Assembly (NCBI GenBank): GCA_036785705.1
Contig: JAWUZG010000365.1
Coordinates: forward strand, 62,001-126,000
DNA from: Acanthornis magna
Taxonomy: Eukaryota; Chordata; Aves; Passeriformes; Acanthizidae
Reading direction: 5' to 3'
Length of the DNA: 64,000 bases
Part shown: positions 37,151 through 50,200 of the stretch, piece by piece
How positions within the stretch are numbered: position 1 is the first letter of the stretch
How the letters are laid out: every line of letters starts with the position of its first letter
The notes under the pieces: model-generated
What the model was told of the DNA's origin: nothing
The model's database searches: none
Seen by the model: the letters and a program-made list of their open reading frames with translations, nothing else
Position numbers and translations under genes: made by a program

Positions 37151-40100
37151 ATTTTTATCATTCCCCAAAAATAGTAAAGTTACAAACTATCCTTCCATTC
37201 ATTCTCAATCTACTATTTTACTGATCAGGTACTGTAAATGTTGATTTTTTTTCCTTTATTTCTACTAGATTTTTTCCATGCAATACATGTATTCACAGAA
37301 CCCAATATCTCAGGGCTTCTTTACACTATTACAAAAAGCTGTTCTTAAACATGACCACATGTGCATCTGCCTAATCTGAAGATCATTTACAAGACCTATA
37401 TCACAATGTTAATTCTTTTATTTCTTGCTTAATTAAGTACTGTTTCTATCCCTGTACAATATTTGGATTTTATAAGAGAGCTACATTGTTATACGTTCAC
37501 TGGCATCACAAACTGGACATTAAGTACAGCTGAGGGAGATTGAAAAGAGTGCTGAAAATGCATCAGCCAGGCAGCATCACCTCCAAAAATAATGTCATCA
37601 TTCTCATTATAACCTCTGTACTTGCTTAGAATGAACTGATGAATTTGCACCAAAGTGCTGCATACAAAAAGGGGGCATAACATTCAGGAAATAGAGGTCA
37701 CTAAAAACCACTTTGTTCAATGAAATTCAAAAGTTTCAATCAGTGACAAAGTTTCTTTCTTAAAAGGTAGTTCCTTAAAACTCTAACCAGGTAATGATAT
37801 GTCAGTATTCAAACTAGACACAAATGGCAGCCTTCATCTCCAAAAGAGAGCATATGTGCCAGTTACAGGCAATTTTTGTATGGCTTTGTAAAGATGAAAG
37901 GCAGATGCTTGGGGAAAAGCAGCAGAAAGCCCATCACAGTAACCTCAAGGCATAATGACTCCCTGAGATCCTCAAGGACTCGGAGCTGGGAGGAGGCTGG
38001 GGAATGGGCGCTCACCCCACACTGCTGAGCCGCTGGCCACTAGCTCTGCCCCAAGGGTGCCACTCCCCAGCCCCAGTGGGGCCCAGCCTTACCCTTTCCT
38101 CCCCACACATTTGGGGGGCTGCATCCTCCTCATACACTTCTCTGGAGGCAGGAATCACTGCTGCCTTGGCAGCCTGTTTCTCATTAACAACCTGGTTTTG
38201 TTTGCAAATAAGTGCAAGGTATTGTTTGAAGATGCAGCCTTTGCTACCTTTTGCTGCCTTGGCCATCACATACCCCGTGGGCTATCAGGGTTCTTCCAGA
38301 GAGCCACCCAAGTCCAGTACCACCAGGGAAAGGGAAGAGATCCTATGTTAAGTTGTCCCGGAAAGAAAGTCTGTATCTCTTCAGTGGGTCACTAAGCATC
38401 CTAACTTCAAAATGAAAAATAACAAATGGAGAAATCAACCAGCACTTATTTAGAAATCGCTGCAGTACGGAAAATGAAGAAAAGCAGCAACAGCAGCAAC
38501 CCTCCCCCCACACAGAGGAAAGCTGGAAGGCTGAGGATGTCCTTGGATGCTTTCCAATAACAGGCAGGCACACTTCATGCTGCTGCAGCTACATAAATGT
38601 GCTTGCTTGCGAATTCAGCAAGTGTGTTGCCATCAATAAACTGTTTTAAATAAGAAGCTTTGATGCAAATAGTTTGCTCTGATCTTTAGTTAGTGAAAGG
38701 AAAAAGTGTCTTACAGCAGCAAAGAGAATCTCTCTGCAGCAGATCACAAGTACACCATATACAAATACATGCCCTTTAACCACTTTCAATACTTCTTTGC
38801 CAATTTGAACTTCTAGCACAATGTAATCCAAATAAATTGAGATCAGAATAACCATCTGATTTCACATGCAACACATACTATAATTATTTTTATATACTAT
38901 AAGCATAAAGGTTAATTTAAAATAAACTGCTAGTGCCTATCTAAAATTATTAATGGAAAATATTCAAAAATTGTTTAACATTTGTCTATCTAAATACTTG
39001 AAATATTACTGAGGGTTAGCATGATTGACACCACTTTAAATACCCGGAACAGCACTCACTACTTTCTAGGCCCCCAACACTTGTGTTCAGATGCAAGTGC
39101 TGGCTCCTCAGTGCTTGTGCCAATGGAGACCCTTGAGTAAGACCCTTGAGGAAGAGAAACTTAAATATTCTGGGGCAAAACGTCGTCAGTGCAGAACAGA
39201 GGAAAACGGAGAAGTTTATCTCCACAGCACCCCAGAGAGTCCCTGTGGCTTGGGCAGGGGACAGAAACACATTCAGGCATTAGTTTCCCAAAACATACTT
39301 TTTTTTGTTCATTAAAGCTGATACGGAAAATTTGTTAGGAGTACAGCGGGAGCAGGTTAGACCAAGGCTTGAATAATTTCCTAGCTGATGCAGGTATAAC
39401 TCATCCTGCAGGTATGGAGTTCCTTCTATCAAACAGGTAGAGAAGTCAGACAGAAATCCCATAAACGTCACCCCAAATTGTCAGCTCAGAAATAGAGAAT
39501 AAAAACACATGCATGAAACAAGTCTTTCCAACAGATCAACAGATCAAGTCCCCAACAGCAGCAGCCTATTCCACGATACATTTTGTTCTCATGTACAGTA
39601 CCATAAAACTGCTGTTCACATTACTGCAGTGGTTTCCCCCATTAGCTTATGATTGCCGTGGGAATCAAAATCCATTTGAGGGGTTATGGGGAAATGCTGA
39701 GGCTCGTGCAAACAAGGAAGAGCAAGCATTACTATAAATGCCTACAATATATAAACACAATTACAGTTTGGAAGTTAAAGAACTGAATTAAGAGTGCTAT
39801 CTGGCCAGAGAAAGCTGATTAAAGGCAATGGAGATCAAGAAAGTGAGATTACATCTAATTAGTTCACAAAAAAAAAAGAAAAAACAACTCCTCCAATTCT
39901 AAGGCTGATTAATTAATTAAAATTAGAAAAATATTTGCTACTGAAATGGAAACCACAATATTTAATGTAATGGTAGCTCTTTAGAATGAATTTTAGAATT
40001 AGAAGTAGATTAAATTTAGAATGTAGAACTAGCTCACCCATATAAAGCAGACTTTAATAGTCATCTTTGAGAAAGGACCATAGATTACTAAGTACAGAAA

Positions 40101-40627
40101 AATACCTGACACAGTATATACCACAAGTCTTTCCGTTACTTTTCTCCATCATACGTATGCTGTATACTTTATGCGAAGTAATGCTCTGGCTAATCATGGA
40201 GTTCATTTCATACAGATCCTATACTTTTGAAAGAATGAGGAAATGTCTTAGCACCTCTAAGCTAGTCCTTAGAAAAATGACCTTTAAGAAAAAATAATTT
40301 AAAAAAAGGGAAAATAGCCTTTCAAAAAGAAGTTTTAAAATTGATTGCCTTCAGAAATCAAATCTTTCCTTTTCCAAAAGAAACATGAGCAATGGAGTAA
40401 GTTAAAGTGGAGAGTGTATCTCAAATGTTAAAATCTAATGCACTATGTCAAACTACAGCATCTTGAGGCGATAATTTTACATGGGAATAACAATATACTC
40501 ATATTTTCCAGGCATCCCAAGGTGTGTCAAAGAGATCAGATGAACAAATCAGGATCAGCTGTCAGGACAGAGTCCAGAAATAGCATCTCCCAAGTTCCAA
40601 GTCAGAGCTGGGTTCCCAAGCTGAGTT
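37151..40627. other. Non-coding DNA with a GC-richer patch
   Basis: At 37980-38330 the base composition rises and frames of 85-115 codons overlap on both strands. None has a recognisable domain, which is typical of stop-poor GC-rich DNA rather than a gene. The rest is AT-rich and featureless to my reading. Confidence 0.55.
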
Positions 40628-40686
40628 ATGCATATCTGGAATGCATATCTGCATATGCATATGCATATCTGTTTATGCATATCTGG
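40628..40686. repeat. Palindromic ATGCATATCTG repeat cluster
   Basis: ATGCATATCTG is present four times within 60 bases, with a run of CATATGCATATGCATAT in the middle that is its own reverse complement. The run could extrude as a small hairpin. Confidence 0.85.
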
Positions 40687-43600
40687 AAATTAAGGCAAAT
40701 TTACTGCTCAGGTATGTTGAATCCATGTCTCTGGAAACCCAGAACCACAGAATGAGTTTGGGCCAGGAATAGCTCAGCATTCCCTTGAAATTAATTACTG
40801 AATTCAATTGCTTTGCAGAGTCTGCTGGCAGATGTTGGTAATGTTTCAGAATTAAAAAGTAACAATTATAAATAAAATAATTCAGGGAAAATAGTAGATG
40901 AGATTTGCAGACATTGATCCCACAAATGCACCATCAAATAGAACTGCTGGAAATAATATTAAGAAATAAATAAGGAAATAAAATAGGAAATAAAATTAAG
41001 AATCTAAAAGTTGATAGAAATAATTGGGAAGCTCCAGCTTCTTCTTGGTTTAGAGTCATAAAGAATATCTCCATCATGTCAAGACCAGTCAATGTCATTT
41101 TCCACAGGCCAAAATAGCAGCTTCAGTAGGGCTAGAAAAAAATTAGTTAAAGAAGCCTTTCCATTTCCCAAAGCAGAATTGCTACAACCATACCTTCTCA
41201 TTTTCTCAAAAGTTTTATATTTTTTCTTAATGTTTTATTAAACATTCTCATTGATTTCTTACTAAGAAATACAATTTTGGCCAACGTGCACATCTCAGAC
41301 ATTATTTTAAAGACATTTCTGTAAAAGACATCATGAGAAGTGTAATAAAAAAGAGGAAAGCACGTCTGTCTTAAACCCAGTGGAACAACAACTTTCAAAT
41401 TTTAAAAAAATCATGAAAATCTATTCTTTGGAAGGTTTTTAGCAAGTCTAAAGAACATAATTTATAAGGAATCTTCACAGTCACAGTCAATTTAACAGAA
41501 GCTCCACCTAGACCAAAAATTAATAGCATCACACAAACCTTCCATTTTTATCTCCATTTCTTTCACTGGGTTTCCTTGGCCAGACAGGACCCTTAACCAG
41601 CTTCAGCTCACTTCTAGGTATAGTTGTGTTTGCAATGAGCCACACAGGGACCCCTCCTGTGAAGCCTGAACTCTGCAAGCTGGGCATTGGCTGGGTTTTT
41701 TCCAAATCCTTGTTTGAAAATTAAAATGATATTCACCCTTGATATTCTTGATGATTAGATACTCTGTGTGTATATATATTTTTATATATATATTTACATA
41801 CACATATAGTCCTGGGTGCATGGCAATCATTCGCACACACAAACAATGGATATTCAATGCAAATGTGAAACTGCAAATGCACAAATTGTTTCTTAATACT
41901 CATCTTCCCATCAATGAATATAATATAAATGATAATAATAAATATAAATTAATACTAAATTAATACTGAGTACTTGAAATATTTCTACACGCACTAACAG
42001 TCTCTAGGATTAACACCAAATTTGACCAGAGGATAATAGTCATAACAACTCTCACCAGCAGTAGCCTCTTTCTGTCATTTTTAACATCCAAAGGGTAAAG
42101 AAAAACTAATCTGAGCCAGGGTTTCTTTCTGTATGCTACAGATAGTCATCTCTGGCATCAGCAGACTGAGTCCAGGCTTCACATTGATTTTCTTTTTTCC
42201 TCATGTATACAGTGAAATTGAAGACCTATGCATTTCTGTTAAATGAGGTTCTGCCTTAGCTAATAGCAAACTATGACAATGGTCTGCAAAGAATTGGGGA
42301 AAAGGAAGCAGTCTTTCAAAAAAATTCACCACCAGCAGCTGTAAATTCATAACTGTCAATAAAATTGCTGAGGTTTTTATATGCACATTAACAGCATGCT
42401 TCAGTGTAAAATGGGATTCTTAATTCTTTCCACAGAGCATTAAATCATATTTAAGATAAAAGGAATCCTCAATCAGCTACTGACAGAGTCCCTCCCTATC
42501 AAAAACACTCTGCTCCCTATGTTTGTACTTTGTTGACTTCAACAACAATCTAATTGCAAAAATTCTTCTCAAAGTAAAATATAAAACAATAGGGTGCAAT
42601 TGCACAACATATGTTGCTCTTCATTTACTCTAAGCACAATTCCAGGAGCCTAATGTGTTTTCTTGTAATGCCAGTAAAATGTATTTCAAAAGGAAGGTCA
42701 CAAGTGGAAGGTGGTGCAGGACAGGGCTTCAAGCTGCATGGGAAATGTTTTCTGTTTGCTTCATACTCCATGAGAGAGCACCCTACACCCTGTGACAATG
42801 GAATGATGAAGTGGCTCCCAACAGTCTGTCAGGACTCTCTCAGGATACCAGCGGTGATACCTGCGCCTCCAGAGAACTGGTGTTACCAAAATGTTTCTCA
42901 GTTCCCAAATCCCGCTGGGCACCAAGGGCACCTTCTTACCCTTGCACACATTTCAGCCCATCCCTCAAAAGTAACATGAATTGTACCAGACAAAATCTGG
43001 CCCTCTGGTATCTCATTCCTTAAGAGATTAATAAAAGTGACATGCAGAGGGTCTCCAACAACATGTCCACCCATCCTTCTCTTAACTTCACTGTCAGTGC
43101 AAACTAGCTAAGGCACTAGGGCGGCACAGGAGCTGTGAGTATTTAACCCACGACTTGTTGCTAAAAAAAAAAAAATTGTTAAAGTCCAAAACCTCTGTCA
43201 CTAGGACAATATAGCACTTGCATTTATTTTATATTATTATTAATTATTTCTTCATAACCATGGGACTTCCTTTCGGTAGGAATTTGACTGTGACTCGCAG
43301 TGTCTTTATCAGAACTCTGTGCTGGCTGCCCTGCTATGTGTTTACCAGCCCTCTGCCATCCCTCTGCTCCCAGGTCTCCCATGAGCACTGTCACCCAGAC
43401 CAAGGGGCTTTCTGGAACGCGACCCTGGTATGCTCAGCTTGCCCTCTCCTCCTACTCAACTCAGTGTGCTGGCACAGCACAAGAGGGATGAAGCAGCAGG
43501 CATTCGGTTTCCCAACCTTCTCCAGAGCAAATGACATCTCGAGTGACCTGTTATTATTGAACTGGGTTTTAATGAAGTGCTGGTACTCCACACCATGACA

Positions 43601-46047
43601 CAAAGAACATATGTGGCTGCAAGTAATTAATTACATTCTTGAAGAACCTAATAAGAAACTCTCATGTTTAAAGCACTTTATGGCAACTGTTAATTTTTTC
43701 TCTCTAATTATCAGAGTAGCAATGGAGTAACGCACTTTTCACCTCCAACTTGCTTATTTTTCATTTCCTTCATCCAATAGCTTTGTTTATGCTAGCTATT
43801 GGTTCTGTGCAATAACCAATCTTATTTCTCTTTTCAATTTAAAAATATAAAATACATCAAGGATGAAATCAAACAAAAAACTTTAATTTCATCAGAAAAA
43901 AAATTTTTTTCACAGAAATGTCTGCTATAGGAAATTCACACTATTTTGTTTTCACATTTCCAAAGAGAATGGATTTTAGTATTGTGACTCTCTCAGGGGT
44001 CTGTCTTCAGGTGCTGAAGATGCTAAGCAGAGACACATCACCTTGAAGAAGTGATGAGCACCTCCTGTTGAGCACGGAAAATCAGTGGTGGTGTGCAAAC
44101 CCGAAACTATTGACAATTCAGACTTTTTTACACTAACTTCAGGAAGCTACATTCTGATTCCATGCAAAATAGAAATATGTTTTTTCACCATGCTGACCTG
44201 TTTGACAAGTACGGACAGCCCTATGTGTTAAAGAGGAATCTACACAGAAATCAGAGGAACCAGGATCTGAGAAACAGCTTTGCTCTTCCGTGCTGGACCA
44301 CAAGCAACTCTGAAACCATTGACCTTCTTCAGTAGCCTGACCCAAAACCACTGTCCAGCAGCAGAATTTCAATACCAGGCCCTAACTGCTGAAGGAATAT
44401 TGTTCATGCTGATATGAAGTTTCACATTGATCAAATGTAACAAACCCCCATTTAATCTTTCACTAATTTTAATATACTGAAAACTACTGCAAAGAACTTG
44501 CTGCTTGCTGTTATTGTAGAACAGAGTTATTGTGTGAAGAAATGAAGAAAGCACCCACACACTGAGATGACCTTTCTGAATACTTCTTTATGGTTGGTCT
44601 GAATGTTATTTTTCAAAGCCAAACTAATCTTAAACCTTTATTTTATGCAGCTGAAAATTGGCCAAAGCAGGAAAAAAGAAACTCTGAGGATACTAATCCA
44701 TATGCCCCTAAATTTATACCTTTCCCAAATGAAAGAAAACCAACCATTCCCTATAAGTACATACAATTAATATCTATATAATAAAACATAACCAATTTCA
44801 GGAAAAAGCAATTATTCCAGGAATTCTTAAAATGATTTCCAACATTACAGCAGCTCCATGTATCTCTGCTTTTAGCTGCTGAAGTGGAGTCACGACACCT
44901 GCCTCAGCAGACGGCCGTGCACGCACTGCAGAGCCACAGGCACCGGCTTGGCTTGCTAATGTGCACTGAGGCTGCTGCTGCTCGGAAGAGGACAGCCACC
45001 TCAAGAACAATTATTTTGTCTTTTAGCACTCCTGTTGCAGTAGCTGCAGCCAAAGCACTTAAAATGCCATCTATTTGCTGCCATCTACAAGTGTCAGGAT
45101 AGAACTAGAGAAGCACAGACACCTATGGTAAATAGGCTTGCCTTTGCAAGCCTAATGGGAGGATGAAAGCCTTGTTTTTTGGGAAAATTAACCTGATGAG
45201 TTCTGCTAGTTTGTCCCTTGAAACACAACTCACAGGTGAAATAGTGCATCCTCAGAAATGAGGAGCATAATGATGCTTTATTGCTTGAGAAAGCCACATG
45301 CCTCTAGAGAATTTGTGTCATCATATACCAGGAGTAAGGCTGATGGAGCTGGCTTTAGGCTCTAATAAAGGAGGTGGAAAGAGATGAAAAAACACCATGA
45401 CAAAAGATGCTTTTGTTACTTGTTGAGATTAATCTGAATCAAAATGTGTTCACAGTTATAATTTCTTCTACAACTGGAAAAAACTGCCAGTAAGAACAGC
45501 ATGATTTTACTTTCCAATGCCACTGTAATTCTTATTCCTATCAAAGGAGGCTGAAAAAATTGACAAGTTATTTCATTAGGAAATGCAGTTAATTTACAGG
45601 CAGGGTAATTTTCCCCCTACAAAATTGTATAATGAGCTTTAAACTCACTAAATAAAGGGTCTCTTCTCTGAGTGATTATGCTTCATTTACACAGGAATTA
45701 GTGGTGACTGGACCTCCTTTCAGAGTAGCTTTAAAAGAGTTACATTACAAAAAAACGTCAACAGCTTTGAAAAATATCCTAACAGTCAACGGACTAAAAA
45801 ACACTTCTCAGTGCAGCAGTGCATACATACATTGTCTTCATAAATATCTTTCAAAGGATAAGCACATAGCCGTTAAATCACATACCAGAATCCAGCAAAT
45901 CTCTAATACTGCTTTCTTATTACATTACTCACTTAGGCATTATGCTGATTGAATGTATAGAAAAGCCTAAAAAAACAGATGGACAAGAATGTGAAGGAGC
46001 AATACTTTCCTCTTCAAAAATTGCCCTCACTCTATTCAATGCTAACT
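40687..46047. other. AT-rich non-coding DNA with simple repeats
   Basis: It holds GAAATAAA-type repeats at 40961-41000, an alternating TA tract at 41767-41807 and an A-run at 43161-43173. Frames of up to 126 codons at 42611-43603 overlap on both strands in a GC-richer patch and show no known domain. Confidence 0.55.
41767..41807. repeat. TG/TA simple repeat
   Basis: A TGTGTG start leads into alternating TATATA interrupted by a T-run and then TATATATATAT. It is a low-complexity microsatellite. Confidence 0.85.
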
Positions 46048-46107
46048 ATTTATTTATTATATTTATTATGATTTGTTATTATTGTTGTTATTATTATTAT
46101 TATTTTA
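46048..46107. repeat. ATT/TTA trinucleotide microsatellite
   Basis: Interrupted TTTA and then uninterrupted TTA units (about six in the clean part near 46088-46105) make up the tract. No transposon is attached to it. Confidence 0.9.
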
Positions 46108-46520
46108 TCGTGGATTTTTTTACTGATTAGTCTGTCTAAAGAATAGACCCTTTGGTTTATAGCCAATTCTTACCAAATGTAGTCTAGTTCAGTTTTCATA
46201 TAATTAAGTGGTAGCTAGAAAACCCCAGCATCTCCAAAATGCACGCATTCTTGGATATTTACATAGAAACTAGGCAGTAGAAACCATTCCCAACAGCAGC
46301 ATGTTTATGGTATCATGATGGTAGTAGATATGGCACATAAATAGTGTTTGTCCCTGGCAAGTTACTGAAAGTAATTAAAGTTCCTGTTACCTAGAGCAGT
46401 TGACCCTGAGGTTGTGGAAGTAGGAGAAATATATTTGGAAGTTTCAGTTAAAAATTTCACCTCCCTTTCTTCCTTCGTAGTGTAGGAAGTCCTAATCGTC
46501 TTTCCACTGTACCGCAGAAG

Positions 46521-46640
46521 TGAGATTCATAATATTTAAGGTCTGGAAGGGGCCATTTAATCATGAAGCCTGTCCTCCTTTATCATGGCATTTCGTAAGA
46601 GGTCTACGATCACACAGAATCAGTGACATCTGTGCAAGTG
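46521..46640 (-). mobile_element. Old CR1 3'-end relic, reverse orientation
   Basis: GAGATTCATAATATTTAAGG, then TCTGGAAGGGGCCATT, ATCATGAAGCCTGTCCTCC and ATGGCATTTCG follow the reverse complement of the CR1 3' tail. This subtype is shared by turtles and birds (a GGCCAGAAGGGACCATT-like block followed by a TCTGACCTCC-like block). The divergence indicates an old insertion. Only the 3' end is present. Confidence 0.65.
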
Positions 46641-46734
46641 CTTAACTAAATCTAAGCCAAAATATCCTGAGTCGGCACCACAGACCATCACAACAGCACA
46701 GTTAGTTTACAGGGAATGGGGAGAAAATAATTTT

Positions 46735-46800
46735 AAAAGGAAAGGGGGGGGGGAAGAAAAAAAGTATAAGAAAAAAAAAAGAGAAGTAGTAGTAGTAAAA
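46735..46800. repeat. Purine tract with a 10-G run
   Basis: Thirty consecutive purines from 46735 include ten G at 46744-46753. They are followed by an A-run and AGTAGTAGTAGT. Such mirror-like purine strands can adopt triplex or quadruplex forms. The 143- and 107-codon minus-strand frames crossing it are low-complexity and not credible genes. Confidence 0.85.
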
Positions 46801-46814
46801 ATGAATCATGGGAA

Positions 46815-47200
46815 CAATTGGGATGCAGTCCTCGGGAACGTGGCACACCCATCGTGGATGGGGCACCGGCTCCCTTCGAGCAAAACCGGGAGGTTTTTTG
46901 TCCATCCACTGGACAGGAGGGAGAATGCAGCACGGGAGCGACACCGAGCACAGGGACAGCGGGCAGAGAAAGGGGCTGGCAGGAACGCCTGGAAAGCCTT
47001 CTCGACATCCCTGCTTCACTTTCACCCTTCACACACCCACCCTGACATGGTCGGGCCTCCCTCGGAAGCCTGGAAGACAAGTCGGAAGGTGTGAAAGTGG
47101 ATCTGGTAACTAAAGCAGAAGCCAGCACGGTGCCATGAATACAGCCTGAGTACAGCTCTGCCACGAGGAGGGTGAGCTAGAGCCTGAGGCTGCTCTGGCA
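46815..47200. promoter_or_regulatory. Local CpG-rich patch
   Basis: By eye, at least fifteen CpG dinucleotides fall in under 400 bases, whereas most of the window has nearly none over similar lengths. GC content is also visibly higher. Frames of 60-143 codons overlap on both strands here, as expected when stop codons are scarce, and none shows a domain. It could be a small CpG island, for example an alternative or non-coding promoter, or a young GC-rich repeat not yet depleted by methylation. I see no TATA or retroviral ends. Confidence 0.35.
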
Positions 47201-50200
47201 GGTGACACACATGCTGCCTACTTTCCAGCAGCTTTGAAAGAAGGAAACCTTTGGATCAGGCTCCTCATGCAAAGTTACGAATACTTTCTGGAGATTTTAT
47301 GCCTGGAAGTCATTTGCACGCTTTGGAATAAAATGACAAGACCAAAGAATTTGAGAGTTACAATGGTTTTCTCTGACAGAGAAGTCTCTACTTCATCTCA
47401 TAGAAATCCATCCATACATGGGTGAAACATCAACTTCTGAAAGTGACTGCCTATCTATATGATGTATGCAAAGGAGCATATGCCTCTTGAATACAAATGT
47501 AGTAAAGCACCTGTGAAAATGCTTTTTAAATCATAACCAGTATTTACTGAACTGACACAAACCATTTAAAATAATTTAGATAATAAGCACTATCAAAGAA
47601 CACGAAATGAACTTACTAATACCTACAAAATGATGAGGGACAACTTGCTGACAGTATTGGCACTCAACAAAATTTGGCCACCACAGTAGCTCATATCAAC
47701 CACTCAACCTACACACTTGGATTATATATTAATTTTGCATGACTGCACATAGTTTTTGGTAGCAACTGGAAGACCTTGGCCACTCGTGGGAGAAGGACGA
47801 GTCCACCCCCAGTCTTCCTCCTCCCTATCCCAGATCCAGGTACTGAGGAGGCAGCTCCCAGATGCTGGGTGAGCCCCGCCATGCTGTGCCACAGAGTCAC
47901 AAACTGGTGTTTGTTGGTTTATATATACTGCACACACTATGCACTGTTCTGATACTTTAGGGAGACTGGGAATTGCTGCTCAATCTGTTTGGATCAGCTG
48001 AGTGACTTGAAACAAGCAATTTCACCCCTCCAGTATTCACTTCCCACCCCCCCACCCCCCCCAATAAGGCAATAACAGCAACCTCCTTGGTGTAGCAGCT
48101 TCAGACTGTTATTTATAAGAGGAAACTATTACTGCTGAAATTAAATCCTTACGAACTTCACCCCATATGTGAATAATGCTGGTCCAGGTGCAATTTTCTA
48201 ACCCATCTTTAGTGTTAGTAATTAAAAAACCTTTGTTGGACTCTGTTATGGCCTATGAATGTTTTTTACAGGGCGCTCATCTCTGCTCCTTGACTCTTGT
48301 CTTTTCCAGTCAGTTTTTCTCTCTCATTCAGCAGCAGCCTCCCTAACACTGCCACACTAGTTTAGTCACACCAGCCACTTCATGACCTCTTGCTGCAGCC
48401 TTCAGTAACACAGGACTTCATTCTGCAGCTTCATGAGCTGGATCATTGTGTTGTTACTCAGACATGCTCACCTGGGACATGGAGAGGCACTGAAGCTTTG
48501 CACAGTGCCTGGAACAGAATTTTGCTAAAACTCACAGCAACCTTCATTCTCCAAAGTATGCGTAAGACTAAGACACAGCAACAATGCCCCAACACAACTA
48601 GCTGCTCTGATTTTTCTGGGGATTAAGGACCACCTGTAAGAAAAGGAGGGAAGGTTTATTTGCCATTGACCCCAAAGAGTCATTTTTCTTTGGACTCATT
48701 CTTCAGAGTATGTGGAAAAGGCACAGCACATCACTACAGAGCTCTGCAGAGTGAGCTGCACTCACCCTGCAACTGAAGGAAGAGGTTCTTGCATCTCTAA
48801 CACTAAAGCAAGGGTCCTCTTTTTGGATACAATCAAGAATTAGTTTTTCAGTTGCAGAAATGCTAAATATGCATAAATACATTTTAAAACTGGGCAGAGA
48901 CATCCATTCCAAATTCTCAGCTTTGACATTCCTCACATACTAAGACTCACTTTCCGACGTGCAGAATAACACACATTTCTGTGGTATTTTACCAGTACTA
49001 AGCACTATTACAGGCAAATAGGAACTGATCTATATACCAAAATACACTGCTGAGGATCTGTCATCCCTACTCTATGTATTTCAGATTTTGCTGTTTCTCT
49101 GTTCAAACTTCAGACTAGCTCTGCTTTGATGCCTTGTCCTGAAGCTCACACGTACCTGGTGTGCATTCAAGACTCCCTGAGCACATCCTCTAGTTTAGTC
49201 TCATTAAAAAAAAAACATCAACTTCACATTCTTCGTGCACTGCTGTTCAACCAAGACCAATCAAAGGGGACCAACTAGGAAATTCACTTCAGAGGAGCAT
49301 CCCTGATCTGAATTAAAACATGAATATAGATGCAGTTGTTGAGACACTCATTTTTGGTGATCCATTCAGTTTTGACAAATGACCATGTCTCCGTGATAAC
49401 CACATGGAAGCTCATCATAGGAATAGGATTTGAATTTTTGTTGTAGTTACATTAGACAATGACTAAACCCGCAAGGACTTTAAGCATATATACTCTGAAT
49501 TGTTTCCTTCCAAAAAGAGCTAAATTATTTTCAGACTGTGTTTTATCACAGCTTACTATCTCAGCAGGCACAGCTCCACTGAAACTGCCTTGTTTGCCTC
49601 TACAAGATCCTGTGATTTTTACTGTCAAAAAAATATGCCAGATTTCCCTATTAGTCACTCACTGAATTACAGGGCATGGGATCCCAGGCATGGCCAGCAT
49701 ATCAGGGGCATCAGCATCCCTGCTCACAACCAGATTGTGCTGCTTAGCTGAAGGATGAGATCCTGCTCTTGCCCACATTCAGAATGGTCTGGATGTAGAG
49801 GAGAGGACCCACACAGTAGCAGTGCCAGGGCCCAGGTAACCCCCTTGCTCTAAGTGGGGCATAAACATCACTTAAGCTGCCTCTAGTTTGTAGCTTTTCA
49901 GCTTCAAAGTCAAGTTAATAAAATGGCTGTTGTTGTGAAAGCATTACATAGAAAATAATAAAAGCTCAGAAAAAAATTGTAACAGGGAACAGAAATTCCT
50001 CCATAAGCCACGACTATGAATTTGTCCCAACAAACCATTCTGATCATCACAATTTAGCAGCACCTGATTGCTCAGGGACATTATCTTGGCAGTGTCAGCC
50101 CAGACTGTAGGCGAGCACCCAACATCTTCAAAGCCCCCCCAGAAGTTAGTGTTAATTTGCAACACTGTTGAAAGGGCCTGCAGACAGGAAAAGGGATGAA

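Noticed and set aside
40740..40790. ACCACAGAATGAGTTTGGGCC, which resembles the reverse-oriented CR1 tail
   Set aside because: The match covers only about 20 diverged bases with no following GGAAGGGACC block.
46702..47164. Overlapping 107- and 143-codon minus-strand frames
   Set aside because: They end in low-complexity runs produced by the purine tract and sit in a CpG-rich, stop-poor patch. Several frames on both strands are open together, which argues against coding.
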